Below, one piece after another: positions 52,655-63,982 of a DNA stretch of 64,000 bases. The notes beneath the pieces are model-generated. The model ran no database searches and was not told the origin of the DNA. It was given only the letters and a program-made list of their open reading frames with translations. The DNA is from Aldersonia kunmingensis. GTDB taxonomy: Bacteria; Actinomycetota; Actinomycetes; Mycobacteriales; Mycobacteriaceae. The stretch spans positions 1-64,000 of the forward strand of contig NZ_LRRB01000081.1 of assembly GCF_001646865.1 (NCBI RefSeq), in the 5' to 3' direction. Every line of letters begins with the position of its first letter. The first letter of the stretch is position 1. A program made the translations under genes and the position numbers.

Positions 52655-54126
52655 CGGCCCACACGCCGGCCACGGTCTGCACCCCGCTACGCAGCGAATA
52701 CGCGGCGCTGCGCGGCAGGGTCGCGGTGCCGGTGCACAGGACCGGCCGCGGGCCAGAACGGCCACTGCCCGCGGCCGGCCCGGTGCTTATCGCCGGGGTA
52801 GCCGGTGCGCTGGACACCAACCTGCGTCCCGGCGATGTCATCGTCGCCAGCGAATTGCGCACCCCGACGAGCACTCTCACCAGCCCGGCGGCAGTGCTGC
52901 TCGCGAACGAACTGCGCCGACTCGGACTGCCCACCCATTTCGGCCCACTGCTCTCGACGGATCGGGTGGTGGACGGAAAGGCGCGCACCGCAGCAGCCGC
53001 AACCGGCGCCCTCGCTGTCGACACCGAGTCCGCCTTCCTCGCCGCGCAGGCACCGCCCGGTCAGGCCGTCGCGCTGCGCACCATCGTGGACACACCCGTT
53101 GCCCCGCTGTTGCGGCCGGGAACCCCATGGCGCGGGTACTCCGCGCTGCGGGCGCTGCGGACTGCGGCACCGGCGATCGATGCCTGGGCCGCGGCCACCG
53201 GCGCGCGCGAACTGCTGTTGGCCGGTCCGCGCTCGTTCTGCGCCGGGGTGGAACGAGCCGTCGAGATCGTCGAGCGCGCGCTGGCCCAGTACTCGGTGCC
53301 GGTCTATGTGCGACGACAGATCGTGCACAACCGCCACGTCATCGACGACCTGCGCAGCCGGGGTGCGGTCTTCGTCGAAGAGGTCGAGCAGATTCCGGAG
53401 GGCTCGGTCGCGGTCCTCGCCGCGCACGGCGTGGCGCCTGCCGTGCGCCGCGCGGCCGCGGCACGTTCACTGCGCGTCATAGATGCGACGTGCCCGCTGG
53501 TTGCGAAGGTGCACTCCGAGGTGCGCCGCTTCGCTGCAAAAGGCAACACCGTGCTGTTGATCGGCCACGACGACCACGAGGAAGTTGTCGGCACCCGCGG
53601 CGAGGCACAGGACAACGTGATTGTTGTGCCCGATCCGGCTGCCGCGGAGCAGGTTTCGGTACCCGATCCCGAGAGGGTTTCCTACGTCATGCAGACCACC
53701 CTGGCCGTGGACGAGGCTGAGGGGATCGCCGCAGTGCTGCGCGAGCGGTTCCCCGCGGTGGAGCGGCCGGCCAGCGACGACATCTGCTACGCCACCACCA
53801 ACCGGCAGCGGGCCGTCCGCGTCGTCGCGGAACAGTCCGATCTCGTCCTGGTGGTCGGCTCGCAGAACTCGTCGAACTCGCACCGGCTCGCCGAGGTCGC
53901 CGGCCGGACCGGAATCCCCGCACACCTGATCGACGATGCGTCCGAAGTCGAGCTGTCCTGGCTCGCCAGTGCTCGTCGAGTCGGGATCACCGCCGGGGCC
54001 TCCGCGCCACCGCAATTGGTCAGCGAGCTCATCACGTGCCTGTCCGGGCTCGGCACCACCACGACTCGTGAAGTCACCGTCGTCAACGAGGACATCCAAT
54101 TCACACTCCCGAGAGAGGTGAGCTGA
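52651..54126 (+). CDS. HpnG-like nucleosidase/phosphorylase fused to IspH (HMBPP reductase)
   Basis: 491 residues in two parts. Residues 1-~183 resemble the phosphorylase/nucleosidase HpnG of hopanoid operons (GVAGALDTNLRPGDVIVASE, TVDTPV-like region VDTPVAPLL). Residues ~186-491 are a complete IspH with all three Fe-S Cys (Cys197, Cys281, Cys379), His226, His259 and the GSQNSSNSHRLAE motif. HpnG releases the adenine from adenosylhopane. IspH makes IPP/DMAPP from HMBPP. The fusion puts precursor supply and side-chain processing in one protein. It overlaps shc by ATGA. Confidence 0.85.
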   Translation: MTAHTPATVCTPLRSEYAALRGRVAVPVHRTGRGPERPLPAAGPVLIAGVAGALDTNLRPGDVIVASELRTPTSTLTSPAAVLLANELRRLGLPTHFGPLLSTDRVVDGKARTAAAATGALAVDTESAFLAAQAPPGQAVALRTIVDTPVAPLLRPGTPWRGYSALRALRTAAPAIDAWAAATGARELLLAGPRSFCAGVERAVEIVERALAQYSVPVYVRRQIVHNRHVIDDLRSRGAVFVEEVEQIPEGSVAVLAAHGVAPAVRRAAAARSLRVIDATCPLVAKVHSEVRRFAAKGNTVLLIGHDDHEEVVGTRGEAQDNVIVVPDPAAAEQVSVPDPERVSYVMQTTLAVDEAEGIAAVLRERFPAVERPASDDICYATTNRQRAVRVVAEQSDLVLVVGSQNSSNSHRLAEVAGRTGIPAHLIDDASEVELSWLASARRVGITAGASAPPQLVSELITCLSGLGTTTTREVTVVNEDIQFTLPREVS

Positions 54127-54127
54127 T

Positions 54128-55132
54128 ATGGCCATGCCCCTGCACCTGTCGCTGCGGCTCGGCGGCTACCTGTTCAAGCAGAAGCTGTTGCGCCGGGAGA
54201 AGTTCCCGATCCTCGTCGAACTCGAACCACTCTTCGCGTGCAACCTCGCCTGTGCGGGTTGCGGCAAGATCGCGCATCCCGCCGCAATTCTCAAGCAGCG
54301 CATGCCGGTCGAGCAGGCGGTGAACGCGGTGGTGGAGACCGGTGCACCGATGGTGTCGATTGCCGGCGGAGAACCGTTGATGCACAAGCAGATCGACGAG
54401 ATCGTGCAGCAGCTGCTGGACAAGCACAAGATCGTCTTCCTGTGCACGAACGCGGTGCTGCTGCCCAAGCACCTGCACCGGTTCAAGCCACATCGCAACT
54501 TCGCCTGGATCGTGCATATCGATGGGCTGCGCGAGCGCCACGACGCATCGGTGTGCAAGGAGGGCGTGTTCGATCAGGCGATCGCGGCGATCAAACAGGC
54601 CCAGGCCGCCGGCTTCCGGGTGATGACCAATACGACGTTCTTCGATACGGACACCCCGCAGGACGTCATCGATGTGCTCGACTACCTCAACGACGAGCTC
54701 GGCGTCGACAACATGCAGATCTCACCCGGGTACGCGTATGAGCGCGCACCTGATCAGGAGCACTGGCTGGGCCCCGCCCAGACCAAGGCGCTGTTCGCAA
54801 AGGCGTTCTCGGACGGCCGGCGCAAGAAGTGGCGACTCAACCACTCCCCCATATTCCTCGACTTCCTCGAGGGCAAGGTGGACCTGGACTGCACGGCCTG
54901 GGCGATTCCGTCGTACTCGATCAAGGGCTGGCAGCGGCCGTGCTACCTGCTCGACGACGGCTACGTCGAGACCTACAAGGAGCTGTTGGAGTCGACCGAT
55001 TGGGACGCGTTCGGCCGCGGCAAGGATGAGCGCTGCGCGAACTGCATGGCGCACTGCGGCTACGAGCCGACCGCGGTGGTCGCCACGCTCGGGTCGCTGC
55101 GAGAGACGATCCGCGCCGCTGTCGGCTCCTGA
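54128..55132 (+). CDS. hpnH: Adenosyl-hopene transferase HpnH (radical SAM)
   Basis: A 334-residue radical SAM enzyme with Fe-S ligands Cys38-x3-Cys42-x2-Cys45 (ACNLACAGC) and a SPASM-like C-terminal part (CANCMAHCGYEP). HpnH adds the adenosyl radical to hopene. It follows the HpnG-IspH gene by one base and ends the seven-gene operon (46565-55132). Confidence 0.93.
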   Translation: MAMPLHLSLRLGGYLFKQKLLRREKFPILVELEPLFACNLACAGCGKIAHPAAILKQRMPVEQAVNAVVETGAPMVSIAGGEPLMHKQIDEIVQQLLDKHKIVFLCTNAVLLPKHLHRFKPHRNFAWIVHIDGLRERHDASVCKEGVFDQAIAAIKQAQAAGFRVMTNTTFFDTDTPQDVIDVLDYLNDELGVDNMQISPGYAYERAPDQEHWLGPAQTKALFAKAFSDGRRKKWRLNHSPIFLDFLEGKVDLDCTAWAIPSYSIKGWQRPCYLLDDGYVETYKELLESTDWDAFGRGKDERCANCMAHCGYEPTAVVATLGSLRETIRAAVGS

Positions 55133-55159
55133 GCCGCCGTCGATACGGTCGGCTCCTGA

Positions 55160-55354
55160 TCAGTCGGGAGCTTCGTCGCCGCTGTCGACCGGTGGCATCT
55201 GCTTGCGCTCACCGGCGTGACCAGGCACGTCGTCGTCCTCGCGTTCGTCCTCGACACGTTGCTCGAGGTTGTCGAGCAGCTTGTCGAGGTTGCTCGGGTC
55301 GGAGTAGTAGACCGGCTCGCCGCGGCGGCCACTCCTTCGGCTCGAATCAGTCAT
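55160..55354 (-). CDS. Small acidic hypothetical protein
   Basis: 64 residues, very polar (MTDSSRRSGRRGEPVYYSD to the Asp-rich C-terminus), with no membrane or signal segment. The coding potential is modest. It lies upstream of tatB on the same strand, 85 bases away, and may be the first gene of that group. Retained because its composition differs from shadow frames, but at low confidence. Confidence 0.45.
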   Translation of the reverse strand: MTDSSRRSGRRGEPVYYSDPSNLDKLLDNLEQRVEDEREDDDVPGHAGERKQMPPVDSGDEAPD

Positions 55355-55438
55355 GGTCCCTTAGTACCCGAAACCGGCGCGACACACGCGGGCATGCCCG
55401 ATTGGTCGTATCTTGCCGCGATCCGCGGAATCGACGCG

Positions 55439-55831
55439 TCAGGTGGCGTCGGGATCGATCGGCGGGGCCTCGTTCGCCTTCAGCGGCTTCTGCCGCCGGG
55501 CAGGCTGCTGAGGTGCGCCGGCCTGCTCCGCGGCCTTGTCGAAATTGCCGGTGAAGAGCGAATCGTCGCCGTCGAGGAGATGCTTGGTGATCGCCGAGCG
55601 CGGTGTCATGCCACGCATCTTGTTGAGCTCCGACAGCGGCTGACGCAGTTCATCGAAGTCCGTGCCTAGCTCATCCTTCAGCTGGGCGGTCGCGCCGCTG
55701 GCGTAATCACGTACCTGGCGCAGGGAACGCGAGGTCCACTGCACAGCCCCGGGCAGCCGTTCCGGGCCCAGGATCACGAGGGCGGCGACGAGCAAGACAA
55801 CCATCTCGCCCCAGCCGATATTGCCGAACAC
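55439..55831 (-). CDS. tatB: Twin-arginine translocase subunit TatB
   Basis: 130 residues: an N-terminal membrane helix ([19 protein letters not shown], with the conserved GPERLP), an amphipathic helix, then a polar tail rich in Pro/Gln/Lys. TatB forms the substrate-binding part of the Tat export complex with TatC. It sits just downstream of htrA, the M. tuberculosis order (Rv1223-Rv1224). Confidence 0.93.
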   Translation of the reverse strand: MFGNIGWGEMVVLLVAALVILGPERLPGAVQWTSRSLRQVRDYASGATAQLKDELGTDFDELRQPLSELNKMRGMTPRSAITKHLLDGDDSLFTGNFDKAAEQAGAPQQPARRQKPLKANEAPPIDPDAT

Positions 55832-55862
55832 CCAGCCAGGATACCTGCGCTCGTTTGGATGC

Positions 55863-57765
<1,903 letters not shown>

Positions 57766-57793
57766 CGATTCCTCCTTCGTTGTCATCCTCGCG

Positions 57794-58534
57794 CTACGCG
57801 CTCGTTGCTCGTACTGCCGTGTCCTCGCTGTGCTCGGACAAATACTCACGTATCGCTTGTCGGCCGCGGTGGATCCGACTCCGCACAGTACCGAGCTTCA
57901 CACCCAGTGTGGCACCGATCTCCTCGTAGGAGAGTCCTTCGATGTCACACAGGACGACCGCGGCGCGAAACTCCGGCGCCAGCGAGTCGAGCGCGGACTG
58001 CAGATCCGGGGCCAGACGCGCGTCGTGATAGGCCTGCTCGGGGCTCGGCCCGTCCGACGGAACCCGGTCGTAGTCCTCAGGCAGCGCCTCCATCCGGATG
58101 CGATTACGCCGGCGGACCATGTCCAGGAACAGGTTGGTCGTAATGCGGTGCAGCCAGCCCTCGAACGTGCCGGGCTGGTAGTTCTGCAGCGACCTGAAAA
58201 CCCTGATGAAGGTGTCCTGGGTCAGGTCTTCGGCGTCTTGGGCGTTGCCGGACAGCCGGTAGGCCAGGCGGTACACACGATCTCCGTGCTCGCGCACAAG
58301 CTCTTCCCAGGATGGCATCCCAGCCTTGCCGTCGGTCGCGTCGAACGCGGCCATTCCGGACAATGGCATCACGCCATCGGGATCGATATCGCCGCCGAAT
58401 TCGGCGGACGGCACAACTTCGATCATGCCCGCACGCACAGCGTTCTCGGGCAGGTCAACGGATTCGCGCACAACATCGACCATGTGGATGGTGCCTACCT
58501 CCTCGTCAGGATCGCGCGTCGCCTTGCAAGACAT
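57794..58534 (-). CDS. sigE: ECF sigma factor SigE
   Basis: A 246-residue ECF sigma factor: region 2 ([40 protein letters not shown]) and region 4 ([21 protein letters not shown]). The core is nearly identical to M. tuberculosis SigE as I remember it. The N-terminus is less conserved: starts at 58534 and at 58483 ([10 protein letters not shown]) are both possible, with the second leaving a leader after the candidate promoter. It heads the sigE-rseA-htrA-tatB envelope-stress block. Confidence 0.95.
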   Translation of the reverse strand: MSCKATRDPDEEVGTIHMVDVVRESVDLPENAVRAGMIEVVPSAEFGGDIDPDGVMPLSGMAAFDATDGKAGMPSWEELVREHGDRVYRLAYRLSGNAQDAEDLTQDTFIRVFRSLQNYQPGTFEGWLHRITTNLFLDMVRRRNRIRMEALPEDYDRVPSDGPSPEQAYHDARLAPDLQSALDSLAPEFRAAVVLCDIEGLSYEEIGATLGVKLGTVRSRIHRGRQAIREYLSEHSEDTAVRATSA

Positions 58535-58547
58535 CGCATCAACAGAG

Positions 58548-58574
58548 AACTACCTGAACACCCGGTTTGTTCCC
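58548..58574 (-). promoter_or_regulatory. Candidate ECF promoter upstream of sigE
   Basis: On the minus strand, GGGAAC (58574-58569) is followed 17 bases later by AGTT (58551-58548), resembling the GGAAC-CGTT pattern of SigE/SigH promoters. It would start transcription about seven bases above the 58534 ATG, supporting use of the internal start at 58483. Confidence 0.35.
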
Positions 58575-58762
58575 GTTTTCCGCATCGCCTATGCGTCGAT
58601 TTCGCGTTCGACCACCTCCTGTGTAGGCATCACTCTCTCCGTTGCGCCTGAGGGATGGCCTAGGAGAAACCTGAGGTGCCGCTGAGAATATTTGCCGCGA
58701 CCAGGGAAATCCTTCGTCGTGCCTGCCCGACCTGCGCCGACGGGAGCGATAGCCTCGGCATC

Positions 58763-59416
58763 GTGGCCACGAACGCGGAGAAGACTCTGAGCTACGTCGA
58801 GGAGTCGGTGATCGAGGACGACGTCCTGATCGCGGCGCGCGAACGCGCCGAGGATCTCGGCGCCGAACCCGTGTCACCGGCGGTCGGTGCGGTATTGAGC
58901 ATGTTCGCGCAGTTGCTCGATGCGAAAACTGTGGTTGAGGTCGGCACGGGAGCTGGAATCAGTGGGTTGTGGCTGCTCGACGGCATGCGCGAGGACGGCA
59001 CCCTCACGACGATCGACGCCGAACCCGAGCACCAGCGGGCCGCGAAGGAAGCTTTCAAGGCCGGCGGCATCCCCGCCACCCGCACCCGCCTGATCAACGG
59101 CCGTGCCCTCGACGTCCTCCCCCGGCTCGCCGACGGCTCCTACGACCTGGTCTTCATTGACGCCACCCCGACCGACCACCCGCTCTACGTCCAGCAGGCC
59201 GTGCGCCTGCTGCGCCCGGGCGGGCTGATCGTGTTCCACAACGCCCTGCTCTCCGGCAAGGTGCCGGATTCCTCGGAGCGCGAAGCGGCGACGGTCGCGG
59301 TGCGCGCGGCGACGCGGGCGATTGCCGAGGACGAGCAGTTGACCAAGGTGATCGTGCCGCTGGGCGACGGACTGCTTTGCGCCGTGCGAGACGGGGATTC
59401 CGGCCCGAACACCTAG
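58763..59416 (+). CDS. SAM-dependent O-methyltransferase (Rv1220c homologue)
   Basis: A 217-residue methyltransferase with motif [16 protein letters not shown], motif [13 protein letters not shown] and the conserved start [14 protein letters not shown]. The GTG at 58763 is chosen. It is divergent from sigE across a 228-base region (58535-58762) that holds the promoters of both, an arrangement conserved with M. tuberculosis (Rv1220c/Rv1221). Substrate unknown. Confidence 0.9.
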   Translation: MATNAEKTLSYVEESVIEDDVLIAARERAEDLGAEPVSPAVGAVLSMFAQLLDAKTVVEVGTGAGISGLWLLDGMREDGTLTTIDAEPEHQRAAKEAFKAGGIPATRTRLINGRALDVLPRLADGSYDLVFIDATPTDHPLYVQQAVRLLRPGGLIVFHNALLSGKVPDSSEREAATVAVRAATRAIAEDEQLTKVIVPLGDGLLCAVRDGDSGPNT

Positions 59417-59449
59417 CGCCTCCTCGCGGTGGACAACCTTGCCACTCGC

Positions 59450-59483
59450 TGAACGCGCGTTTAGCATATTGAACATGCGTTCA
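59450..59483. promoter_or_regulatory. Two tandem TGAAC/GTTCA-type sites, candidate RaaS-like TetR operators
   Basis: TGAACGCGCGTTTA (59450-59463) and TGAACATGCGTTCA (59470-59483) have similar inverted arms and lie 20 bases apart centre to centre, two helical turns. The second covers the TetR start codon (59475), fitting autoregulation by the TetR encoded here. Confidence 0.65.
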
Positions 59484-60119
59484 ACCGACGCCGACCTGTC
59501 CACCCCGGCCAGGATCCGGGACGCGGCAATCGACACCTTCGGCACGAAGGGGTTCGACACCGGAGTTCGCGCTATTTCGGCTGCGGCGGGCGTTTCCCCT
59601 GGCTTGGTCATCCACCATTTCGGGTCCAAGGACGGCCTGCGCGCGGCGTGCGATGAGCGGGTGCTCGAGATCATCCGCGACCAGAAGCTGGCCAACATCC
59701 GCGAGCCCGGGCCGGGCCGGATGCTCACCGCGCTTGCCGAGGTCGACGAGTACGCCACCGTCGTCGCATACATGGTCCGGAGCTTCGCCGCCGGAGGCCC
59801 GCTGGCCGAGTCGCTCCTCGAGCACATGATTGCCGACGCCGAGGAGTACCTGGCCGAGGGCGTCGCCACCGGAGTGCTGCGCGAAAGCCGCGATCCGCAG
59901 GCCCGGGCGCGCTACCTCACGCTGGCCAATGTCGGCGCGATGATCCTGCACCTGCAGTTGCATCCGGTCCCCGAGGACAGCGACCATCGCGCAGCCCTGC
60001 GCGATGTCGCCGAGACGCTGGCGCTGCCCGCCCTCGAGCTGTACACCCAGGGACTCCTCACCGATTCGACCATGCTCGACGGCTATCTCGCTGCCCGAGC
60101 ACCGACTACACAGGAGTGA
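59475..60119 (+). CDS. TetR-family regulator (Rv1219c/RaaS homologue)
   Basis: A 214-residue TetR repressor with [29 protein letters not shown] and a TetR C-terminal ligand domain. In M. tuberculosis the homologue controls the adjacent ABC exporter (drug/fatty-acid efflux), and the same gene order (TetR, ATPase, permease) holds here. ATG 59475 is chosen. The TGA at 60117 overlaps the start region of the ATPase. Confidence 0.9.
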   Translation: MRSTDADLSTPARIRDAAIDTFGTKGFDTGVRAISAAAGVSPGLVIHHFGSKDGLRAACDERVLEIIRDQKLANIREPGPGRMLTALAEVDEYATVVAYMVRSFAAGGPLAESLLEHMIADAEEYLAEGVATGVLRESRDPQARARYLTLANVGAMILHLQLHPVPEDSDHRAALRDVAETLALPALELYTQGLLTDSTMLDGYLAARAPTTQE

Positions 60120-60121
60120 TG

Positions 60122-61024
60122 ATGGCAACGGTCATCGACGTCTCGGGAGTGACCAAGAAATTCGGCAAGTCGGTCGCACTCGACCAACTCGATCTCCGCG
60201 TCGAGGAGGGCGAAACACACGGCTTCCTCGGTCCCAACGGCGCGGGCAAGTCGACGACGCTGCGGATCCTGCTCGGCATGTTGAGCATCGACGGTGGAAC
60301 CGTCCGCGTCCTCGACCGTGATCCCTGGCGCGACGCGGTAGCACTCCACCGCGAAATCGCCTATGTACCTGGCGATGTCACGCTTTGGCCATCGCTCTCC
60401 GGTGGGGAGACCATCGACCTGCTCGGCCGGATGCGCGGCGGTATCGATCTGGCGCGGCGCGATGAGCTCATCGAGCGGTTCGGGCTCGACCCACGCAAGC
60501 GGAACCGCGCCTACTCGAAGGGCAACCGCCAGAAGGTCGCCCTCGTCTCGGCGCTCTCCTCTTCCGCACGCGTGCTGTTGCTCGATGAACCGACGTCCGG
60601 ACTGGATCCGCTGATGGAGCAGGTCTTTCGCGAGTGCGTCGCAGAGGCGCGCGAACGCGGTGCCACCATCTTGCTGTCGAGCCACATCCTCTCCGAGGTC
60701 GAGCGGCTGTGCGAACGCGTGACCATCATCCGCGCCGGACGCACGATCGAGAGCGGCTCCCTGGCCTCGATGCGACACCTGAGCCGCACCTCTGTCACCG
60801 CCGAATTACTCAGTGAACCAGTCGATCTCGAACGTTTACCCGGTGTATCGGATGTGCATGTCGACGGCCGGATACTGCACTGCCAGGTGGACAGCGAGCA
60901 CCTCGGCGAGCTGATCCGCCTGCTCGGCGACACCGGCGTGCGAAGTCTCGTCAGCAATCCCCCGACGCTCGAGGACCTCTTCCTGCGCCACTACCGCGTC
61001 GGCCCGGCCGAGGTGGCGGTATGA
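60122..61024 (+). CDS. ABC exporter ATPase (Rv1218c homologue)
   Basis: 300 residues: Walker [10 protein letters not shown], a short Q-loop, the unusual signature YSKGNRQK, Walker [14 protein letters not shown] and switch His in SSHIL. The start is ATG 60122 (60119 is the alternative), with CAGGAG five bases upstream. It pairs with the following permease, which overlaps by ATGA. Drug efflux is the role known for the homologous pair. Confidence 0.92.
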   Translation: MATVIDVSGVTKKFGKSVALDQLDLRVEEGETHGFLGPNGAGKSTTLRILLGMLSIDGGTVRVLDRDPWRDAVALHREIAYVPGDVTLWPSLSGGETIDLLGRMRGGIDLARRDELIERFGLDPRKRNRAYSKGNRQKVALVSALSSSARVLLLDEPTSGLDPLMEQVFRECVAEARERGATILLSSHILSEVERLCERVTIIRAGRTIESGSLASMRHLSRTSVTAELLSEPVDLERLPGVSDVHVDGRILHCQVDSEHLGELIRLLGDTGVRSLVSNPPTLEDLFLRHYRVGPAEVAV

Positions 61025-62652
61025 CCATGACGCTCGCTCGGCCCGCGGCCGCGCCGGTAGCGGCGGGCGATTTCGCCGGCACGGCGGGATTGCTCCGGCT
61101 GTACCTGCGTCGCGACCGAATTGTCTTGCCGCTCTGGGTACTTCTGCTGTCGCTACCGCTCGCTCCGGTCTACGTGGACAGCGTTGCGAGCCTCTACACC
61201 ACCGAGGCCGAACGCGCTGGGTTCGCGGCGATGATTCTGTCCAGCCCGGCCCAGCTCGCCATGTACGGCCCGCTGTACAACACCAGCATTGGGGCAACCG
61301 GCGTATGGAAAGCCGGCATGTTCTACACGCTGATCGGCGTGGCGGTGATTCTCACCGTGGTCCGGCATACCCGGGCCGAGGAGGAAACCGGCCGCGCCGA
61401 GCTGATCGATTCCACCGCGGTGGGCCGATTCGCCGGCCTGACGGCTGCCATGCTGCTCGGCTTCGGCGCCTCGCTGGCGACCGGATTGCTCGGCGCGGCA
61501 AGCCTGTTCACCGCCGATGTGCCGAAGTCCGGGTCGCTCGCATTCGGTCTCGCGTTGGCGGGGAGCGGGTTTGTCTACACGGCGGTGGCTGCGGTCGCCG
61601 CACAGCTGAGCGCGAACGCCCGGACCACCCGCGGTATCGCGTTCGCCGTGCTCGGCACCGCCTATGCGCTGCGGGCGATCGGTGATGCCAGTGGCGACGA
61701 GGCATTGTCGTGGCTATCCCCGCAAGGCTGGTCGCTGCAAGTCCGCCCGTACGCCGGGGACCGGTGGTGGGTGCTGTTGCTCCACCTGGCCGCGACAGTC
61801 GTCCTGACCGTGCTGGCCTACGACCTGCAGCGCCGACGCGACCTAGGCTCTGGCCTGATCGCCGCCCGACTCGGGCCGCCCAACGCCTCGCCATGGTTGA
61901 GCAGTCCGTTCGGCCTGTCGTGGCGACTACAGCGCGGCAGCCTGCTGGTGTGGACCATCGGTCTAGCGCTCTACGCAGCGCTTGCCGGGTCGGTGGTTCA
62001 TGGCATCGCAGACAACCTCGGCACCAACGACACCATGCGCGAGATCGTCACCCGGATCGGCGGCACGACCACCATCGAGGACGCGTTCATCCGGCTCGCC
62101 TTCACCATGCTCGGGGTCGGCGCCTCCGCGTATGCGATCTCGGCGACGCTGCGGCTGCATGGCGAGGAGGAGGCGCACCACGCCGAGACCATCCTGTCCA
62201 GATCGGTCGGCAGATTGCGCTGGGCGGCAAGCCATCTCCTTTTTGCACTACTCGGCCCGGTGCTGTTGATGGCCGTTGCGGCCACCGCATGCGGGGTGAC
62301 CTACGGCATCTCGGCGAACGATGTTCCTGGCAAGCTCACCGACTCCTTCGGCGCCGCCCTGCTGCAACTGCCGTCCATCTGGCTGATAGCAGGGACCGCG
62401 ATCCTGTTGTTCGGTGCACTCCCCCGGTTCGCGCCGGTCGCCTGGGGGGTGTTGTCGGCGTTCATTGCGCTGTACCTGCTCGGGTCGGTCTCCGGCATCC
62501 CGCACTGGGTGCTCGACCTTGCCCCGTTCGCGCACACGCCGGTGATCCCGGGCGGGCAGTTCGAGGCCACCGCCACGATCTGGTTGCTGGTGATCGACGC
62601 CGCGCTGATCGGGTTGGGGCTCTGGGCTTTTCGCCGCCGCGACCTCCGCTGA
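61021..62652 (+). CDS. ABC exporter permease (Rv1217c homologue)
   Basis: A 543-residue integral membrane protein with about 12 hydrophobic segments in two halves, typical of the tetronasin/multidrug ABC permease family. It overlaps the ATPase by ATGA. Just beyond its stop lie two 15-bp tandem repeats and the copy B convergent-junction repeat. Confidence 0.9.
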   Translation: MTMTLARPAAAPVAAGDFAGTAGLLRLYLRRDRIVLPLWVLLLSLPLAPVYVDSVASLYTTEAERAGFAAMILSSPAQLAMYGPLYNTSIGATGVWKAGMFYTLIGVAVILTVVRHTRAEEETGRAELIDSTAVGRFAGLTAAMLLGFGASLATGLLGAASLFTADVPKSGSLAFGLALAGSGFVYTAVAAVAAQLSANARTTRGIAFAVLGTAYALRAIGDASGDEALSWLSPQGWSLQVRPYAGDRWWVLLLHLAATVVLTVLAYDLQRRRDLGSGLIAARLGPPNASPWLSSPFGLSWRLQRGSLLVWTIGLALYAALAGSVVHGIADNLGTNDTMREIVTRIGGTTTIEDAFIRLAFTMLGVGASAYAISATLRLHGEEEAHHAETILSRSVGRLRWAASHLLFALLGPVLLMAVAATACGVTYGISANDVPGKLTDSFGAALLQLPSIWLIAGTAILLFGALPRFAPVAWGVLSAFIALYLLGSVSGIPHWVLDLAPFAHTPVIPGGQFEATATIWLLVIDAALIGLGLWAFRRRDLR

Positions 62653-62659
62653 GCCCGCT

Positions 62660-62689
62660 CGAGCGCACGCTTCCCGAGCGCACGCTTCC
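62660..62689 (+). repeat. 15-bp tandem repeat, two copies
   Basis: CGAGCGCACGCTTCC occurs twice in direct tandem (62660-62674, 62675-62689), directly before the copy B element. Confidence 0.85.
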
Positions 62690-62752
62690 CGAGTGCGAAC
62701 TGTGTAAACGGGTGCAAAGTTTTGGCCCCACGAACACAATTTGCACCCGCGG
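62690..62752. repeat. Convergent-junction repeat, copy B
   Basis: A 63-bp element with perfect arms GGGTGCAAA (62710-62718) and TTTGCACCC (62740-62748). It lies between the stops of the ABC permease (62652) and glgC (62768), which converge. It aligns with copy A over its length (TGTGT, GTGC-AA, GGCCCC, TTTGCACCCG). Confidence 0.85.
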
Positions 62753-62767
62753 AGGAAGTGCGAAGCG

Positions 62768-63982
62768 TTAGATCCAGACGCCCTTGCCGATCGCGACGAC
62801 GCCGCCGTTGGAGACGGCGAACCGCTGGCGATCACGCTCGAGGTCGACGCCGATGATCTCGCCGTCGTTCACCACCACGTTCTTGTCGAGGATCGCCTTG
62901 CGCACGACCGCGCCGCGGCCGATCCGGACACCGGGCATGATCACGCTGCCCTCGACGGTGGCGCCTTCCTCGATGTAGACGTTGCTAGACAGCACCGAGT
63001 TGCGCACAGTCGCCGCCGAGAGGATGCAGCCCGCGCCGACCACCGATTCCTGCGCGAGGCCGCCCTGCACGAACTTCGCCGGCGGGAAGTTCTCCGCCTC
63101 ACCGCGGATAGGCCAGCGGCGGTTGTACAGGTTGAACACCGGGTGCGTGGAGACGAGGTCCATGTGCGCGTCGTAGAACGCGTCGATGGTTCCGACGTCG
63201 CGCCAATAGCCTCGGTCCCGGTCCGTCGCGCCCGGCACGACGTTGTCCTTGAAGTCGTAGACCGCGGCCTCACCCTTGCCGACGAGGAACGGAATGATGT
63301 CGCCGCCCATGTCGTGGTCGGAGTCCGTGTTCTCGGAGTCGGCGCGAATCGAGTCGACGAGCACCTTCGTGGTGAAGACGTAGTTGCCCATCGACGCGAA
63401 GGTCATATTCGGATCATCCGGGGTACCCGGCGGATGGGTCGGCTTCTCCAGGAACTGGATGATCCGGCCGGACTCGTCGGTGTCGATGCACCCGAATGCG
63501 GTCGCCTCGCTGCGCGGGACGCGAATACCCGCGACGGTCACGCCCGCGCCCGATTCGATGTGCTGGCGAACCATCTGCTCCGGGTCCATCCGGTACACGT
63601 GGTCGGCACCGAAGACGACGATGTACTCGGGGTCCTCGTCGTAGATCAGGTTCAGCGACTGCAAGATCGCGTCGGCGCTGCCGGTGTACCAGCGCGGGCC
63701 GAGCCGCTGCTGCGCCGGGACCGGGGTGATGTACTCGCCGCCGAACCCGGACAGCCGCCACGTCTGCGAGATGTGCCGGTCCAGGGAGTGCGACTTGTAC
63801 TGGGTCAGCACACAGATCCGGAGGTAGCCGGCGTTCACGAGATTGCTCAGTACGAAGTCGATCAGGCGGTACGCGCCTCCGAACGGAACGGCAGGCTTCG
63901 CCCGATCAGCCGTCAGGGGGAACAGTCGCTTTCCGGCGCCCCCGGCGAGCACTATTCCGAGCACATGCGGCTGGCTCCTCAC
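62768..63982 (-). CDS. glgC: Glucose-1-phosphate adenylyltransferase GlgC
   Basis: A 404-residue enzyme making ADP-glucose for glycogen/alpha-glucan: nucleotide-binding [21 protein letters not shown], catalytic/ligand Asp in [10 protein letters not shown] and a C-terminal left-handed beta-helix of hexapeptide repeats ([20 protein letters not shown]). It starts with GTG 63982, 18 bases from the window edge, so the gene is complete but its promoter is not visible. It matches M. tuberculosis Rv1213. Confidence 0.95.
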   Translation of the reverse strand: MRSQPHVLGIVLAGGAGKRLFPLTADRAKPAVPFGGAYRLIDFVLSNLVNAGYLRICVLTQYKSHSLDRHISQTWRLSGFGGEYITPVPAQQRLGPRWYTGSADAILQSLNLIYDEDPEYIVVFGADHVYRMDPEQMVRQHIESGAGVTVAGIRVPRSEATAFGCIDTDESGRIIQFLEKPTHPPGTPDDPNMTFASMGNYVFTTKVLVDSIRADSENTDSDHDMGGDIIPFLVGKGEAAVYDFKDNVVPGATDRDRGYWRDVGTIDAFYDAHMDLVSTHPVFNLYNRRWPIRGEAENFPPAKFVQGGLAQESVVGAGCILSAATVRNSVLSSNVYIEEGATVEGSVIMPGVRIGRGAVVRKAILDKNVVVNDGEIIGVDLERDRQRFAVSNGGVVAIGKGVWI

